Part shown: in pieces, positions 8,673 through 17,049 of the stretch
How the letters are laid out: every line of letters begins with the position of its first letter
Position numbering within the stretch: position 1 is the stretch's first letter
Source: Sulfitobacter sp. F26204
Lineage (GTDB): Bacteria; Pseudomonadota; Alphaproteobacteria; Rhodobacterales; Rhodobacteraceae
Direction: 5' to 3'
Assembly: GCF_026410305.1 (NCBI RefSeq)
Contig: NZ_JAPMLQ010000004.1
Coordinates: 186,001-250,000, forward strand
DNA: 64,000 bases
The notes under the pieces: model-generated
Told to the model about the DNA's origin: nothing
Databases searched by the model: none
Seen by the model: only the letters and a program-made list of their open reading frames with translations
Position numbers and translations under genes: made by a program

Positions 8673-10331
8673 CTAACCTGGGTCGCGCCAGCGGTTGACA
8701 ATGGGGTAACGGCGGTCCAGCCAGAAGGCCCCTTTGGTCAGGCGCGGCCCCGGTGCCGACTGGAAGCGTTTGTATTCCGAAATATAGATCAGGTGTTCGA
8801 CCTTTTTGGCGATGGCGCGGTCGAAACCTGCCGCCACGCAATCCTCGATCGAGCCGTCCTGATCGACGAGGATGTTCAGCATGGCATCAAGATCGGGATA
8901 GTCAGGCAGGCTGTCGCTGTCCTTCTGATCGTCGCGCAGTTCGGCGGTGGGCGGTTTGGTGATGATGGTTTCAGGGATCATGGTGCCGGCAGGCCCCATC
9001 ATCCAGTCGCGGTGGTTGGCATTGCGCCAGCGGCAGGTTTCAAACACCCGTGTTTTATACATATCCTTGATGGGGTTATACCCGCCCGCCATATCGCCGT
9101 AGATGGTGGCATAGCCCACCGCGACTTCGGATTTATTGCCGGTGGTCAGCAGCATTTCACCAAACTTGTTGGATAGGGCCATCAGCAGCAGACCGCGCAG
9201 GCGGGATTGGATGTTTTCTTCGGTCAGGCCAGTTTGGGTGCCTTCGAAAAGGGCGGCCAGCGTGTTGGTGATGGCTTGGCGGCCCTCGGAAATCGGCACG
9301 TAGTCATACCGGCAACCAAGCGCAGTGGCGACGGCCTCGGCGTCATCCAGCGAAGCCTGGGAAGTATATTCAGAGGGGAGCATCACACAGCGCAGGTTTT
9401 CGGGACCGATGGCATCTGCGGCGATGGTGGCGACGATGGCGGAATCGATGCCGCCCGACAGGCCCAACAGCACTTTCTTGAATCCTGTCTTGCGCATGTA
9501 ATCGCGCAGGCCCAGCATGCAGACGCGGTAGTCGGCCTCGTAATTGTCAGGAAATGTCGCAAGCTGTTGTTCCACCACGCGCCAACCCTCTGGGGTGCGT
9601 TCCAGATCGACGTTGTGGATCATGGCGTCAAAGGCGGGCATCTGCATCGCCAGTTTGCCACCGGGGTTGAGCGCAAAGGACGCGCCATCGAACACCTGAT
9701 CGTCCTGACCACCGACCATGTTGAGATAGATCAGCGGCAGCCCGGTTTCGATGACGCGGGCAACCATCATATTCTGTCGCGTTTCCATCTTTTCGCGGTA
9801 ATAGGGAGACCCGTTTGGCACCAGCAGGAATTCCGCACCAGTTTCCGCCAGTGTTTCCGCCACATCAGGGTGCCAGGCATCTTCGCAGATCGGCGAGCCG
9901 ATTCGGGTATTGCCAACAGCATAGGGGCCGCCCAGTGGACCGGCATCAAAGATGCGTACCTCGTCAAAGACGGTTTCGTTAGGCAGATCGTGCTTTAGCG
10001 TGCGTGAGGTGATTTTGCCGCCCTTGAGGATCAGATAGGCGTTGAATAATTCGGCCCCTTCAGCCCATGGGGCACCGATGGCCAGCGCGGGACCGTCGGC
10101 ACAATCAGCGGCCAGTTTTTCGATATGGGACATCACATCAAGCTGAAAGGCGCGTTTCATCACCAGATCCTGCGCGTTGTAGCCGGTGATGAACATCTCG
10201 GGCAGGGCGACAAGGTCAGCGCCAGCCGCCTTGCCTGCCTGCCATGCCTCAAATGCCAGGGCGGCATTGCCGGCCAGATCGCCAACTGTCGGATTCAATT
10301 GACCCAGTGTGATACGAAATCGGTCTGCCAT
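8673..10331 (-). CDS. nadE: Glutamine-dependent NAD+ synthase
   Basis: 552 residues. Amidates nicotinate adenine dinucleotide to NAD using ammonia released from glutamine. N-terminal nitrilase-type glutaminase with its triad visible: E in LVALPEMFITGYN, K in LKHDLPNETVFDE and C in IGSPICEDAWHPD. C-terminal synthetase domain has the PP-loop LLGLSGGIDSAIVATIAAD, followed by the N-type ATPase features typical of NadE. Full length for the two-domain enzyme. Leftward and apparently alone. nadD, the preceding step, is elsewhere in the window (44931). Confidence 0.97.
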   Translation of the reverse strand: MADRFRITLGQLNPTVGDLAGNAALAFEAWQAGKAAGADLVALPEMFITGYNAQDLVMKRAFQLDVMSHIEKLAADCADGPALAIGAPWAEGAELFNAYLILKGGKITSRTLKHDLPNETVFDEVRIFDAGPLGGPYAVGNTRIGSPICEDAWHPDVAETLAETGAEFLLVPNGSPYYREKMETRQNMMVARVIETGLPLIYLNMVGGQDDQVFDGASFALNPGGKLAMQMPAFDAMIHNVDLERTPEGWRVVEQQLATFPDNYEADYRVCMLGLRDYMRKTGFKKVLLGLSGGIDSAIVATIAADAIGPENLRCVMLPSEYTSQASLDDAEAVATALGCRYDYVPISEGRQAITNTLAALFEGTQTGLTEENIQSRLRGLLLMALSNKFGEMLLTTGNKSEVAVGYATIYGDMAGGYNPIKDMYKTRVFETCRWRNANHRDWMMGPAGTMIPETIITKPPTAELRDDQKDSDSLPDYPDLDAMLNILVDQDGSIEDCVAAGFDRAIAKKVEHLIYISEYKRFQSAPGPRLTKGAFWLDRRYPIVNRWRDPG

Positions 10332-10419
10332 GGGACGGCCTCAACTTGTTTAGTGTTGCTGATGATGTAGCAGATCACGCCGGAGGGGAAAGGGGCATGA
10401 ACCCTGACTGCGCAGTGGC

Positions 10420-10839
10420 CTAGCACGGCGGGAGTTGGTCAAAACCAGGAATATTGTCTAAAAACAGATGAAAGGGTTGTTTGTCCGCAACATGAAGTGC
10501 AGCTTTCAGGCCGCCCAACAGGTCGGGATCTTCCAGTGCCCCGACTTTGAGGACCAGTTTGCCGTCGGCGGGGCGGATGTGTAGAGATATGTATACCCCA
10601 GGTGCCGCAAAAATTGCGGTTTATCGGGTTCTCGGGCGCGGGATGTGTGAATTGTGCTGCGATGCCCTGGGTCCATTCAAACGGTCTTCAGGCCGCAACA
10701 TGAAGTAAATCAGGCCACCTTCTGAAGAATACTGACATTCGCGGCAATGGCATTGCGCCTTGAACACCGATTTGGCAGTGACGCGATAGTGGCGGTCCCT
10801 GCATGAGCAGCAGCCTTTGACAGTCCGCGGGTTGGTCAT
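10420..10839 (-). pseudogene. GFA (glutathione-dependent formaldehyde-activating-like) family pseudogene
   Basis: A CENP-V/GFA zinc-binding protein broken by two frame changes. Frame 1 (from ATG 10839) gives KGCCSCRDRHYRV, CHCRECQ and GLIYFMLRPEDR, the family's first Cys motifs. The reading then continues in a second frame from about 10680 (FEWTQGIAAQFTH...NFCGTWGIHISTHPP, family motif FC..CG.H with the second Cys replaced) and in a third from about 10580 (RPADGKLVLKVGALEDPDLL to PGFDQLPPC, stop at 10420). Together they cover the whole family length, so this is one gene with two indels or sequencing errors, not three genes. Confidence 0.8.
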
Positions 10840-10962
10840 TGATACACGCCCCTGTTGCGCCCGGATAAGTCCCGCCACCCAATTGAAAAGGCGTTGCCCC
10901 GTTCGCGGTCAAGCCTTAGGTTGAAGGCTAACAGCTCATTTTCTAGCTTGGATAGGTTCTTG

Positions 10963-12351
10963 ATGTCCTTTCGTGCGATCCTTTTTAGTCTGATCTTGCT
11001 GCCCTTGCCTGCATTGGCCCAGAGCGGTGATGTGCAGACCAAGCAATACGAAGACGGTGGTATATATGAAGGCACCTTCAAAGGCGGGCTTCAGCACGGA
11101 CAAGGCACCTACAAGCTGCCCAACGGTTATGAGTATTCCGGCACCTGGGTAGAAGGCGAGATCAAGGGGGAGGGAGTCGCACGTTTTCCCAACGGTTCGG
11201 TCTATGAAGGCAATTTTGAGCGCGGCAAACCGGACGGTTTTGGCAAGATTACCTTTGCCGATGGCGGCACCTACGAAGGTGAATGGCAGGCCGGCGCAAT
11301 CATGGGGCAAGGCATTGCGATCTATGCCAATGGTGTGCGCTATGAAGGACAATTACGCAATGCCAAACATCACGGCAAGGGTGTGATGCAAAGCGCGGGC
11401 GGCTATGAATACAAGGGTGACTGGGTTGATGGCGTCAAGGAAGGCATGGGCACGATAACCTATCCTGACGGTGCGGTATATGAAGGTGAGATCAAGGCAG
11501 GCGAACGCAGTGGTACCGGGACCCTCAAGATGCCGGACGGATTGATTTATGTGGGCGAATGGAAAAACGGACAGATTGACGGTTCCGGAACGCTGACCCA
11601 GCCCAATGGCGATGTCTATGAAGGGATGTTGGTTGCGGGCCGCAGACAGGGCAAAGGCAAGGTCACTTACGAAAACGGCGATGTTTACGAGGGCGATTTC
11701 AGCGATGACCGCCGCGACGGACAGGGGATATTCACCGGCACAGACGGCTATGTCTATGCCGGATCATGGGTTATGGGTCAGATTGAAGGCGAAGGCCGCG
11801 TGACCTATCCAGACGGATCGATTTATGAGGGTCAATTTCGCAGCGACCTGGCCGATGGTACCGGCAAGATTACCTATCCAGACGGATCAACCTACGAGGG
11901 GGACTGGCTGGCCGGTGTGATCGAAGGGCAGGGGCGCGCGACCTATCCCAACGGGATTGTTTATGAGGGTGGGTTCAAGAACGCGCGCAACGATGGCCAG
12001 GGCGTGATGACCTATGCGGACGGCTACAAATATGAGGGTGAATGGCGCGACGGACAGCGTCACGGCATGGGTACTGCGACCTATCCAGATGGCACTGTAT
12101 ATGCAGGGCAGTTCGTGAACGGCATGCGCAGCGGGCAGGGAACGATCACGATGGCTTCGGGCTTTAGATACGAGGGAACCTGGGTTGATGGCGAGATCGA
12201 GGGCATGGGCACTGCGACCTATGCCAATGGCGACGTCTATGAGGGCGGGTTCAAGGCTGGCAAGCGACAGGGAGCCGGTACCATGCGCTATGCCTCGGGC
12301 GAAGAAACCAGCGGTGACTGGGAAAGTGGGGCGTTGAAGGAAGGTGGCTGA
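10963..12351 (+). CDS. Exported MORN-repeat protein (18 repeats)
   Basis: 462 residues: a signal peptide (MSFRAILFSLILLPLPALAQ) followed by about 18 near-perfect 23-residue MORN units of the form YEGxWxxGxxxGxGxxxYPDGxx that fill the rest of the protein. MORN repeats form extended beta-hairpin arrays used for lipid or protein binding. Start at 10963 is supported by GGATAGG upstream and the signal peptide; an open frame further upstream lacks these. Its stop overlaps the start of the ankyrin gene by 8 nt, so the two are likely one operon. Function unknown; an envelope scaffold is the simplest guess. Confidence 0.88.
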   Translation: MSFRAILFSLILLPLPALAQSGDVQTKQYEDGGIYEGTFKGGLQHGQGTYKLPNGYEYSGTWVEGEIKGEGVARFPNGSVYEGNFERGKPDGFGKITFADGGTYEGEWQAGAIMGQGIAIYANGVRYEGQLRNAKHHGKGVMQSAGGYEYKGDWVDGVKEGMGTITYPDGAVYEGEIKAGERSGTGTLKMPDGLIYVGEWKNGQIDGSGTLTQPNGDVYEGMLVAGRRQGKGKVTYENGDVYEGDFSDDRRDGQGIFTGTDGYVYAGSWVMGQIEGEGRVTYPDGSIYEGQFRSDLADGTGKITYPDGSTYEGDWLAGVIEGQGRATYPNGIVYEGGFKNARNDGQGVMTYADGYKYEGEWRDGQRHGMGTATYPDGTVYAGQFVNGMRSGQGTITMASGFRYEGTWVDGEIEGMGTATYANGDVYEGGFKAGKRQGAGTMRYASGEETSGDWESGALKEGG

Positions 12352-12892
12352 TTGGGAGTGGCAGCTTCCCATCACAGGAAAAAACCCATCAGATGATGCA
12401 GAGATCGAACGCCGTCTGATGGCAGGCGGCATCGCCGGACTGGAGGAGGTCGCGGAAATTCTGGACGGGTTTCCGAACTGCAAAGACGGTTTGCCTTCGG
12501 GGCGATACTGGGTGAGGACTGCGGTAGATGTGGGGACGATTTCTGCGATTGAGTGGATGATCGCGAAAGGTACCGATCTGAATCTTGAGGATGGTGAAGG
12601 CGGCACGCCGCTGCATTCCTGCATCGATCGGGCCAAGGCCGACCGTCATGCGGTTCTCTCTATGTTGATCAAGGCGGGGGCTGATGTGAACATAAGGGGA
12701 TTTAACAATTGGACGCCGCTTCATCTGGCAGCGATCCGTGATGACAAAAAGGCGATGCAGATATTGATGGACGCGGGTGCGGATAGGACGCGGCGCACGA
12801 TAATAGATAACTATGCCACCCCTGCAGAAGAAGCGCGGAAATTGGGGCATAACGACTCTGCTGATTTTATTGACTGGTACAAAAAAGGCTGA
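12344..12892 (+). CDS. Ankyrin-repeat protein
   Basis: 182 residues, GTG start at 12344 (MADWEWQLP) inside the 3' end of the MORN gene; AAGGA lies only a few nt before it, so a slightly different start is possible. Two to three ankyrin units are clear: GGTPLHSCIDRAKADRHAVL, then LIKAGADVNIRGFNNWTPLH and LAAIRDDKKAMQILMDAGAD. No signal peptide, so it is presumably cytoplasmic while its partner is exported. Overlap with the MORN gene implies linked expression. No enzymatic domain. Confidence 0.85.
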   Translation: MADWEWQLPITGKNPSDDAEIERRLMAGGIAGLEEVAEILDGFPNCKDGLPSGRYWVRTAVDVGTISAIEWMIAKGTDLNLEDGEGGTPLHSCIDRAKADRHAVLSMLIKAGADVNIRGFNNWTPLHLAAIRDDKKAMQILMDAGADRTRRTIIDNYATPAEEARKLGHNDSADFIDWYKKG

Positions 12893-12918
12893 GCGCGCCG
12901 GGGATCGAGAGGCATATC

Positions 12919-13320
12919 ATGGATGATGTTGGTGATTTCCTGGAAAGTGTTGAACCCGCTCGCCGGCATAGGGAAGCCGCGCAGCTGGATGCGTTTTTCC
13001 GCGATGTGACGGGGTGGCAGCCGGTTTTATGGTCGGGATCGATGCTGGGTTATGGTCGCTATGATTACACCTATGCTTCGGGCCGCTCCGGGAGCTATTT
13101 CGCCACCGGATTTGCGCCGCGAAAGGCCAAGCTCAGCATCTATATCATGCCGGGGTATGCCGATTTCTCGGGTATTCTTGAACGGCTGGGCAAGCACAGC
13201 AAAGGCAAATCCTGTCTTTACCTGAACAAGCTGGAGGATGCCGATCTGGATGTTCTGGCCGATCTGGTGCGGGCGGGATTGGCGGATCTTGCCAAGAGCT
13301 GGCCGGTCCGTTCAACCTAA
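12919..13320 (+). CDS. DUF1801 domain protein
   Basis: 133 residues. Matches the DUF1801 pattern (YdhG-like): a helical N-terminus, MLGYGRYDYTYASGRSG, then FATGFAPRKAKLSIYIMPGY and a C-terminal helix with GKSCLYLNKLEDADLDVL. GAGAGG precedes the ATG. It lies 26 bp after the ankyrin gene and 53 bp before gltX, all rightward, so it may share transcripts with either. Function of the family is not settled. Confidence 0.85.
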   Translation: MDDVGDFLESVEPARRHREAAQLDAFFRDVTGWQPVLWSGSMLGYGRYDYTYASGRSGSYFATGFAPRKAKLSIYIMPGYADFSGILERLGKHSKGKSCLYLNKLEDADLDVLADLVRAGLADLAKSWPVRST

Positions 13321-13373
13321 CTGGACAATTTCGAGCTGTTGTGAGAAGCCTGCCGCTCGCAAGGAGATCATGC

Positions 13374-14708
13374 ATGGCCAGCCCGACAACCACACGTTTC
13401 GCCCCCTCCCCCACCGGTTACATCCACGTGGGAAATCTGCGCACGGCGTTGATGAATTATCTGATCGCGCGCAAGGCTGGTGGCACGTTTATCCTGCGGA
13501 TTGATGACACCGACCCCGAGCGCTCCAAAGAGGAATATGTTGACGGGATCAAGCAGGACCTCGAATGGCTGGGGCTGCACTGGGACCGGATTGAGCGGCA
13601 GTCGGCGCGACTGGAACAATATCATGCCGCTGCGGAGGACCTGCGCGCAAAAGGCCGGTTCTACGAAGCCTTTGAGACGCCGACAGAACTGGACCTCAAA
13701 CGCAAGAAGCAACTGAACATGAGCAAGCCGCCGGTTTATGACCGTGCTGCGCTCTTGCTGACGGACGAAGAAAAAGACGCATTGCGCGCCGAGCGCGGCG
13801 ATGGCGTTTGGCGTTTCAAACTGGAACAGCAGCGGATCGAATGGCAGGATGGTATTCTGGGAGACATCTCGATCGATGCGGCCTCTGTGTCTGATCCTGT
13901 GCTGATCCGCGGCGACGGGCAGATCCTGTATACCCTGGCGTCTGTTGTTGATGACACGGAAATGGGCGTGACCCATGTCGTGCGCGGATCTGACCATGTG
14001 ACCAATACCGCGACACAGATTCAAATCATGCAAGCCCTGGGCCATGACCATCCGTCCTTTGCGCATCACTCTTTGCTGACAGGGCCGAAAGGCGAGGCGC
14101 TGTCGAAACGTTTGGGTGTTCTGGCCTTGCGTGATCTGCGCGAACAGGGAGTGCAGCCATTTGCGCTTTTGTCGTTGATGGCGCGTTTGGGATCTTCGGA
14201 CACGGTTGAACTGCGTACGGATATGGCGGAGTTGATCGACGGATTTGACATCGACCGCTTTGGCGCTGCACCGACGAAATTTGATGAGAGAGACCTGTTT
14301 CCCCTGACCGGTCGCTATTTACAGACATTGGAGGTTGACGACGTCGCTGACAAGCTGGCTGCACTGGGGGTGCCAGAGTCAAAAACCGCGCAGTTCTGGG
14401 CCGTGACCAAAGAAAATATAGAAACGCTGGGCGATCTGGATACCTGGTGGGCGATGTGTCGTGACGGCGCTGATCCGGTGATCGAGGACGACGACAAGGA
14501 CTTTGTCGCAGAGGCCGTCGCACTGCTGCCCGAGATGCCCTTTGATGAAAATACCTGGCGCAACTGGACGGCTACGGTCAAGGATGCGACAGGCCGAAAG
14601 GGACGTGGTTTGTTTCGCCCCTTGCGGCTGGCGCTGACGGGTCAGGAACACGGACCGGAAATGGCCGCGCTGATGCCACTGTTGCAGGTGATCAAGGCCA
14701 AGGAATGA
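13374..14708 (+). CDS. gltX: Glutamate--tRNA ligase
   Basis: 444-residue class Ic synthetase. TTRFAPSPTGYIHVGNLRTA is the HIGH region; EALSKRLGV is the KMSKS equivalent (ALSKR). Start at 13374 is favoured over 13341 because AAGGAG sits 7 nt upstream and MASPTTTRFAPSP is the usual N-terminus. Alphaproteobacteria often carry two gltX genes; only one is in view. With no glnS in view, it may be non-discriminating and feed the GatCAB route (inference from the group). An intrinsic terminator follows at 14745. Confidence 0.96.
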   Translation: MASPTTTRFAPSPTGYIHVGNLRTALMNYLIARKAGGTFILRIDDTDPERSKEEYVDGIKQDLEWLGLHWDRIERQSARLEQYHAAAEDLRAKGRFYEAFETPTELDLKRKKQLNMSKPPVYDRAALLLTDEEKDALRAERGDGVWRFKLEQQRIEWQDGILGDISIDAASVSDPVLIRGDGQILYTLASVVDDTEMGVTHVVRGSDHVTNTATQIQIMQALGHDHPSFAHHSLLTGPKGEALSKRLGVLALRDLREQGVQPFALLSLMARLGSSDTVELRTDMAELIDGFDIDRFGAAPTKFDERDLFPLTGRYLQTLEVDDVADKLAALGVPESKTAQFWAVTKENIETLGDLDTWWAMCRDGADPVIEDDDKDFVAEAVALLPEMPFDENTWRNWTATVKDATGRKGRGLFRPLRLALTGQEHGPEMAALMPLLQVIKAKE

Positions 14709-14744
14709 TACGCGCCTATCCAAAGCAATTGTAAATAGATCAAG

Positions 14745-14774
14745 AAGGGGGTTGGGTGTTGCCAGCCCCCTTTG
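14745..14774 (+). terminator. Intrinsic terminator after gltX
   Basis: An 11-bp stem (AAGGGGGTTGG / CCAGCCCCCTT with one G-U pair) and 6-nt loop, followed by a short T-run (TTT). It ends 22 nt before the next start codon, so the MATE gene may need read-through or a promoter overlapping this hairpin. Confidence 0.8.
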
Positions 14775-14795
14775 TCATTCAGGAAAGATCCGTTT

Positions 14796-16187
14796 GTGGC
14801 TGAAGCCAAGTTTTTGAAAGGTAACCTTTTCGGCCATGTGGCAGTGATGTCGCTCACCGCGTCACTGGGATTGATGGCGGTTTTCATCGTCGACTTCGTC
14901 GACATGATCTTTATTGCGATGCTGGGCAAGGCGGAACTTGCAGCTGCCATAGGCTATGCTGGCGCCATCCTGTTTTTCACAACTTCCTTTGGCATCGGGC
15001 TGGGGATTGCAGCGGGCGCGCTTGTTGCGCGCGCCTTGGGCGCGGATAACGAAGCTTTGGCCCGCCAGCGCACGACTCATGCGTTGGGCTATGGATTGAT
15101 CTTTGGTACAGGGTTTTCGGTCCTAGTCTGGCTGTGGCTGACGGAACTTGTTGCCATGCTTGGGGCGTCGGGGGAAACGGCCGCACTGGCCGTGCATTTT
15201 TTGCAGATCATCGTGCCGTCGATGCCTTTTCTGATTCTTGGCATGATGGGCAGCGCAGTCTTGCGCGCTCATGGCGATGCCCGCCGGGCAATGATGACAA
15301 CGATCGCGGGCGGCGTTGTTAATGCTGTGCTGGATCCGATACTGATCTTTGGTTTGGACCTTGAACTGACGGGGGCGGCGATTGCCTCTGTCGTGGCGCG
15401 CCTGGTCATTTGTTACATGGCAATCTGGCCGCTGGTCACGATTTACGGTGGGATTGTTCGACCCAGGATCGGCGGCATGTTGCGCGACCTGAGCCCAATC
15501 CTCTCCATCGCCTTTCCAACGATTCTGGCGCAGATCGCCACTCCGGTAGGCCAGGCTTTTGTCACCCGTGCAATGGCAAACTATGGCGAGGAGGCGATTG
15601 CCGGGATGGCAATCGTCGGGCGGCTGACACCGGTTGCCTTTGGTGTGGTTTTTGCCCTTTCAGGGGCGGTCGGGCCGATCATCGGACAGAACTTCGGCGC
15701 GGGAAATATGGCGCGGGTAAAGGCGGGCTTCAACGCAGCAGTCCTGTTTGCCGCAGCCGTGATCCTGCTGGTTTCCTCAGTTCTCTTTGTGGCACGCGGG
15801 GCGATTGCGGATCTGTTCAGCGCAACTGGGTTGACCCGCGAACTGATTTTTTTGTTCTGTGGGCCGCTGTCGCTGGCATTCTTCTTCCCCGGCGTTCTGT
15901 TTGTGGCCAACGCGGCCTTTAACAATCTGGGGCGTCCGTTCCTGTCTACCCTGACCAACTGGGGACGCAATGCAGTGGCTCTGATTCCACTTGTTTTTAT
16001 CGGTTCATGGGCGTTCGGTGCCCAGGGCGTATTGATCGGACAGGCCCTGGCAGGCGTGGTATTTGGCATTGTGGCGTGGGTGTTGGCCTTGCGTACCATC
16101 GGGCGCGGCATCGTTCCCATCGAAGACAAACAGAATTTGTTTGGCCGTGAAGGCCGTTTGATGACCCTATTCCAGGAACGCCGATAA
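14796..16187 (+). CDS. MATE family efflux transporter
   Basis: 463-residue multidrug and toxin extrusion protein, about 12 membrane spans in two six-helix halves. N-terminal half includes IVDFVDMIFIAMLGKAELAA and the second half begins near SPILSIAFPTILAQIATPVG with GPIIGQNFGAGN, all typical MATE features. I chose the GTG at 14796 because AGGAAAG is at 14781-14787; the TTG at 14772 lies inside the preceding terminator. Exports cationic drugs or metabolites against H+ or Na+; substrate unknown. Its 3' end overlaps the convergent gene by 21 bp. Confidence 0.92.
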   Translation: MAEAKFLKGNLFGHVAVMSLTASLGLMAVFIVDFVDMIFIAMLGKAELAAAIGYAGAILFFTTSFGIGLGIAAGALVARALGADNEALARQRTTHALGYGLIFGTGFSVLVWLWLTELVAMLGASGETAALAVHFLQIIVPSMPFLILGMMGSAVLRAHGDARRAMMTTIAGGVVNAVLDPILIFGLDLELTGAAIASVVARLVICYMAIWPLVTIYGGIVRPRIGGMLRDLSPILSIAFPTILAQIATPVGQAFVTRAMANYGEEAIAGMAIVGRLTPVAFGVVFALSGAVGPIIGQNFGAGNMARVKAGFNAAVLFAAAVILLVSSVLFVARGAIADLFSATGLTRELIFLFCGPLSLAFFFPGVLFVANAAFNNLGRPFLSTLTNWGRNAVALIPLVFIGSWAFGAQGVLIGQALAGVVFGIVAWVLALRTIGRGIVPIEDKQNLFGREGRLMTLFQERR

Positions 16188-16721
16188 CCGTGCCAGATGG
16201 CTGTCAACCAAAGCGATTTCAGCGGGGCTGAGTGTCTGGTGACGGGGATATTGAGGGGCCGCACGATCGTTCAGGATGGGTGTGTCCCACCCGTCTGTGG
16301 TGTCAAAAAAGGCCTGTACGCCGCCTTCTCCATATTCGCGCAGGAACCCCTGCACAACCACATCCAGATAACTGAGGATAATGGTGTTGCAACGGGTAAC
16401 CCCATGGTCCTGTGCGGGAACTGCATAATGGGCAATCGGGGGCGAAGGCGACAGAGGGTGTATGATTGCATCGCCTGAATTCAGTCGGACATAACCGGTT
16501 TCGCGGGCGTCCAGAGCGTCCCAATCCGCCCCCGGTACAGCGGCGATCAACCCTTCGATGGTCGTGTCCGGGTCAGGGATCACACTCAGAAATACCCGGT
16601 CGAAGGCAACGGAAGGCACCCAGGCCCGCCGCCAGCCGGTCAGTCGCGCCGGATGAGAATCGGGATAGGCGTGGGTATTGCGATTCACAAGGCTACCGTA
16701 GCCAAAGAAATAGGGTGTCAT
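16167..16721 (-). CDS. Gamma-glutamylcyclotransferase-like (AIG2/GGCT fold) protein
   Basis: 184 residues. The opening MTPYFFGYGSLVNRNTH is the GGCT signature (YGSL); a later GLIAAVPGADWDALDARETGY supplies the usual E of the ARE-GY motif. The C-terminal part, including YLDVVVQGFLREYGEGGVQ, is typical of the longer bacterial members. Start at 16721 places the YGSL at the usual distance and follows GAGG. Might open gamma-glutamyl-amines or glutathione fragments; family only. Monocistronic, leftward. Confidence 0.8.
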   Translation of the reverse strand: MTPYFFGYGSLVNRNTHAYPDSHPARLTGWRRAWVPSVAFDRVFLSVIPDPDTTIEGLIAAVPGADWDALDARETGYVRLNSGDAIIHPLSPSPPIAHYAVPAQDHGVTRCNTIILSYLDVVVQGFLREYGEGGVQAFFDTTDGWDTPILNDRAAPQYPRHQTLSPAEIALVDSHLARLSAFLE

Positions 16722-16820
16722 GTCCGCCTCGTCGGTTGTGCGCCCTAAAAAGCATGAGGCGTGCCGGGGCACAAGTATGCTTGACGCCTGCAGTGCAGAC
16801 GGCATACGAATGTCGACAGA

Positions 16821-16978
16821 TCATGGGAGAATCAGCCGCTGCTGATGCCGAAGGAGCAACCGCCCCGGAAACTCTCAGGCCCCAAGGACCGTGATCACGC
16901 GACACGACACTCTGGAGAGTGGTGCGAAATGCACCCGCCGAAGGGATAACGATCTCAGGCGTAAGGACAGAGGGGGCA
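16821..16978 (+). promoter_or_regulatory. Tandem glycine riboswitch
   Basis: Two adjacent glycine aptamers. Aptamer 1 (about 16824-16892) contains GGGAGA, GCCGAAGGAGCAACCGCC, then AAACTCTCAGGC and CAAGGACCG. Aptamer 2 (about 16907-16976) repeats the plan: CTGGAGAGTGG, CGCCGAAGGGATAAC, GATCTCAGGCG and TAAGGACAGAGG. These are the conserved glycine riboswitch blocks in order. It ends about 75 nt before the gcvT start codon, so glycine presumably turns on the gcvTHP cleavage operon. Confidence 0.95.
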
Positions 16979-16985
16979 TCAAGGG

Positions 16986-17004
16986 ACCGCATTTTCGCGG
17001 TTTT
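16986..17004 (+). promoter_or_regulatory. Possible expression platform hairpin of glycine riboswitch
   Basis: ACCGC-ATTTTC-GCGGT followed by TTTG, directly after aptamer 2 and 46 nt before gcvT. It looks like a small intrinsic terminator that glycine binding could prevent. The stem is only 5 bp, so this is tentative. Confidence 0.45.
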
Positions 17005-17049
17005 GTGGTGCCGGTATGTGCAGACATCCGGTCAAGGGGAGCGACCGCA

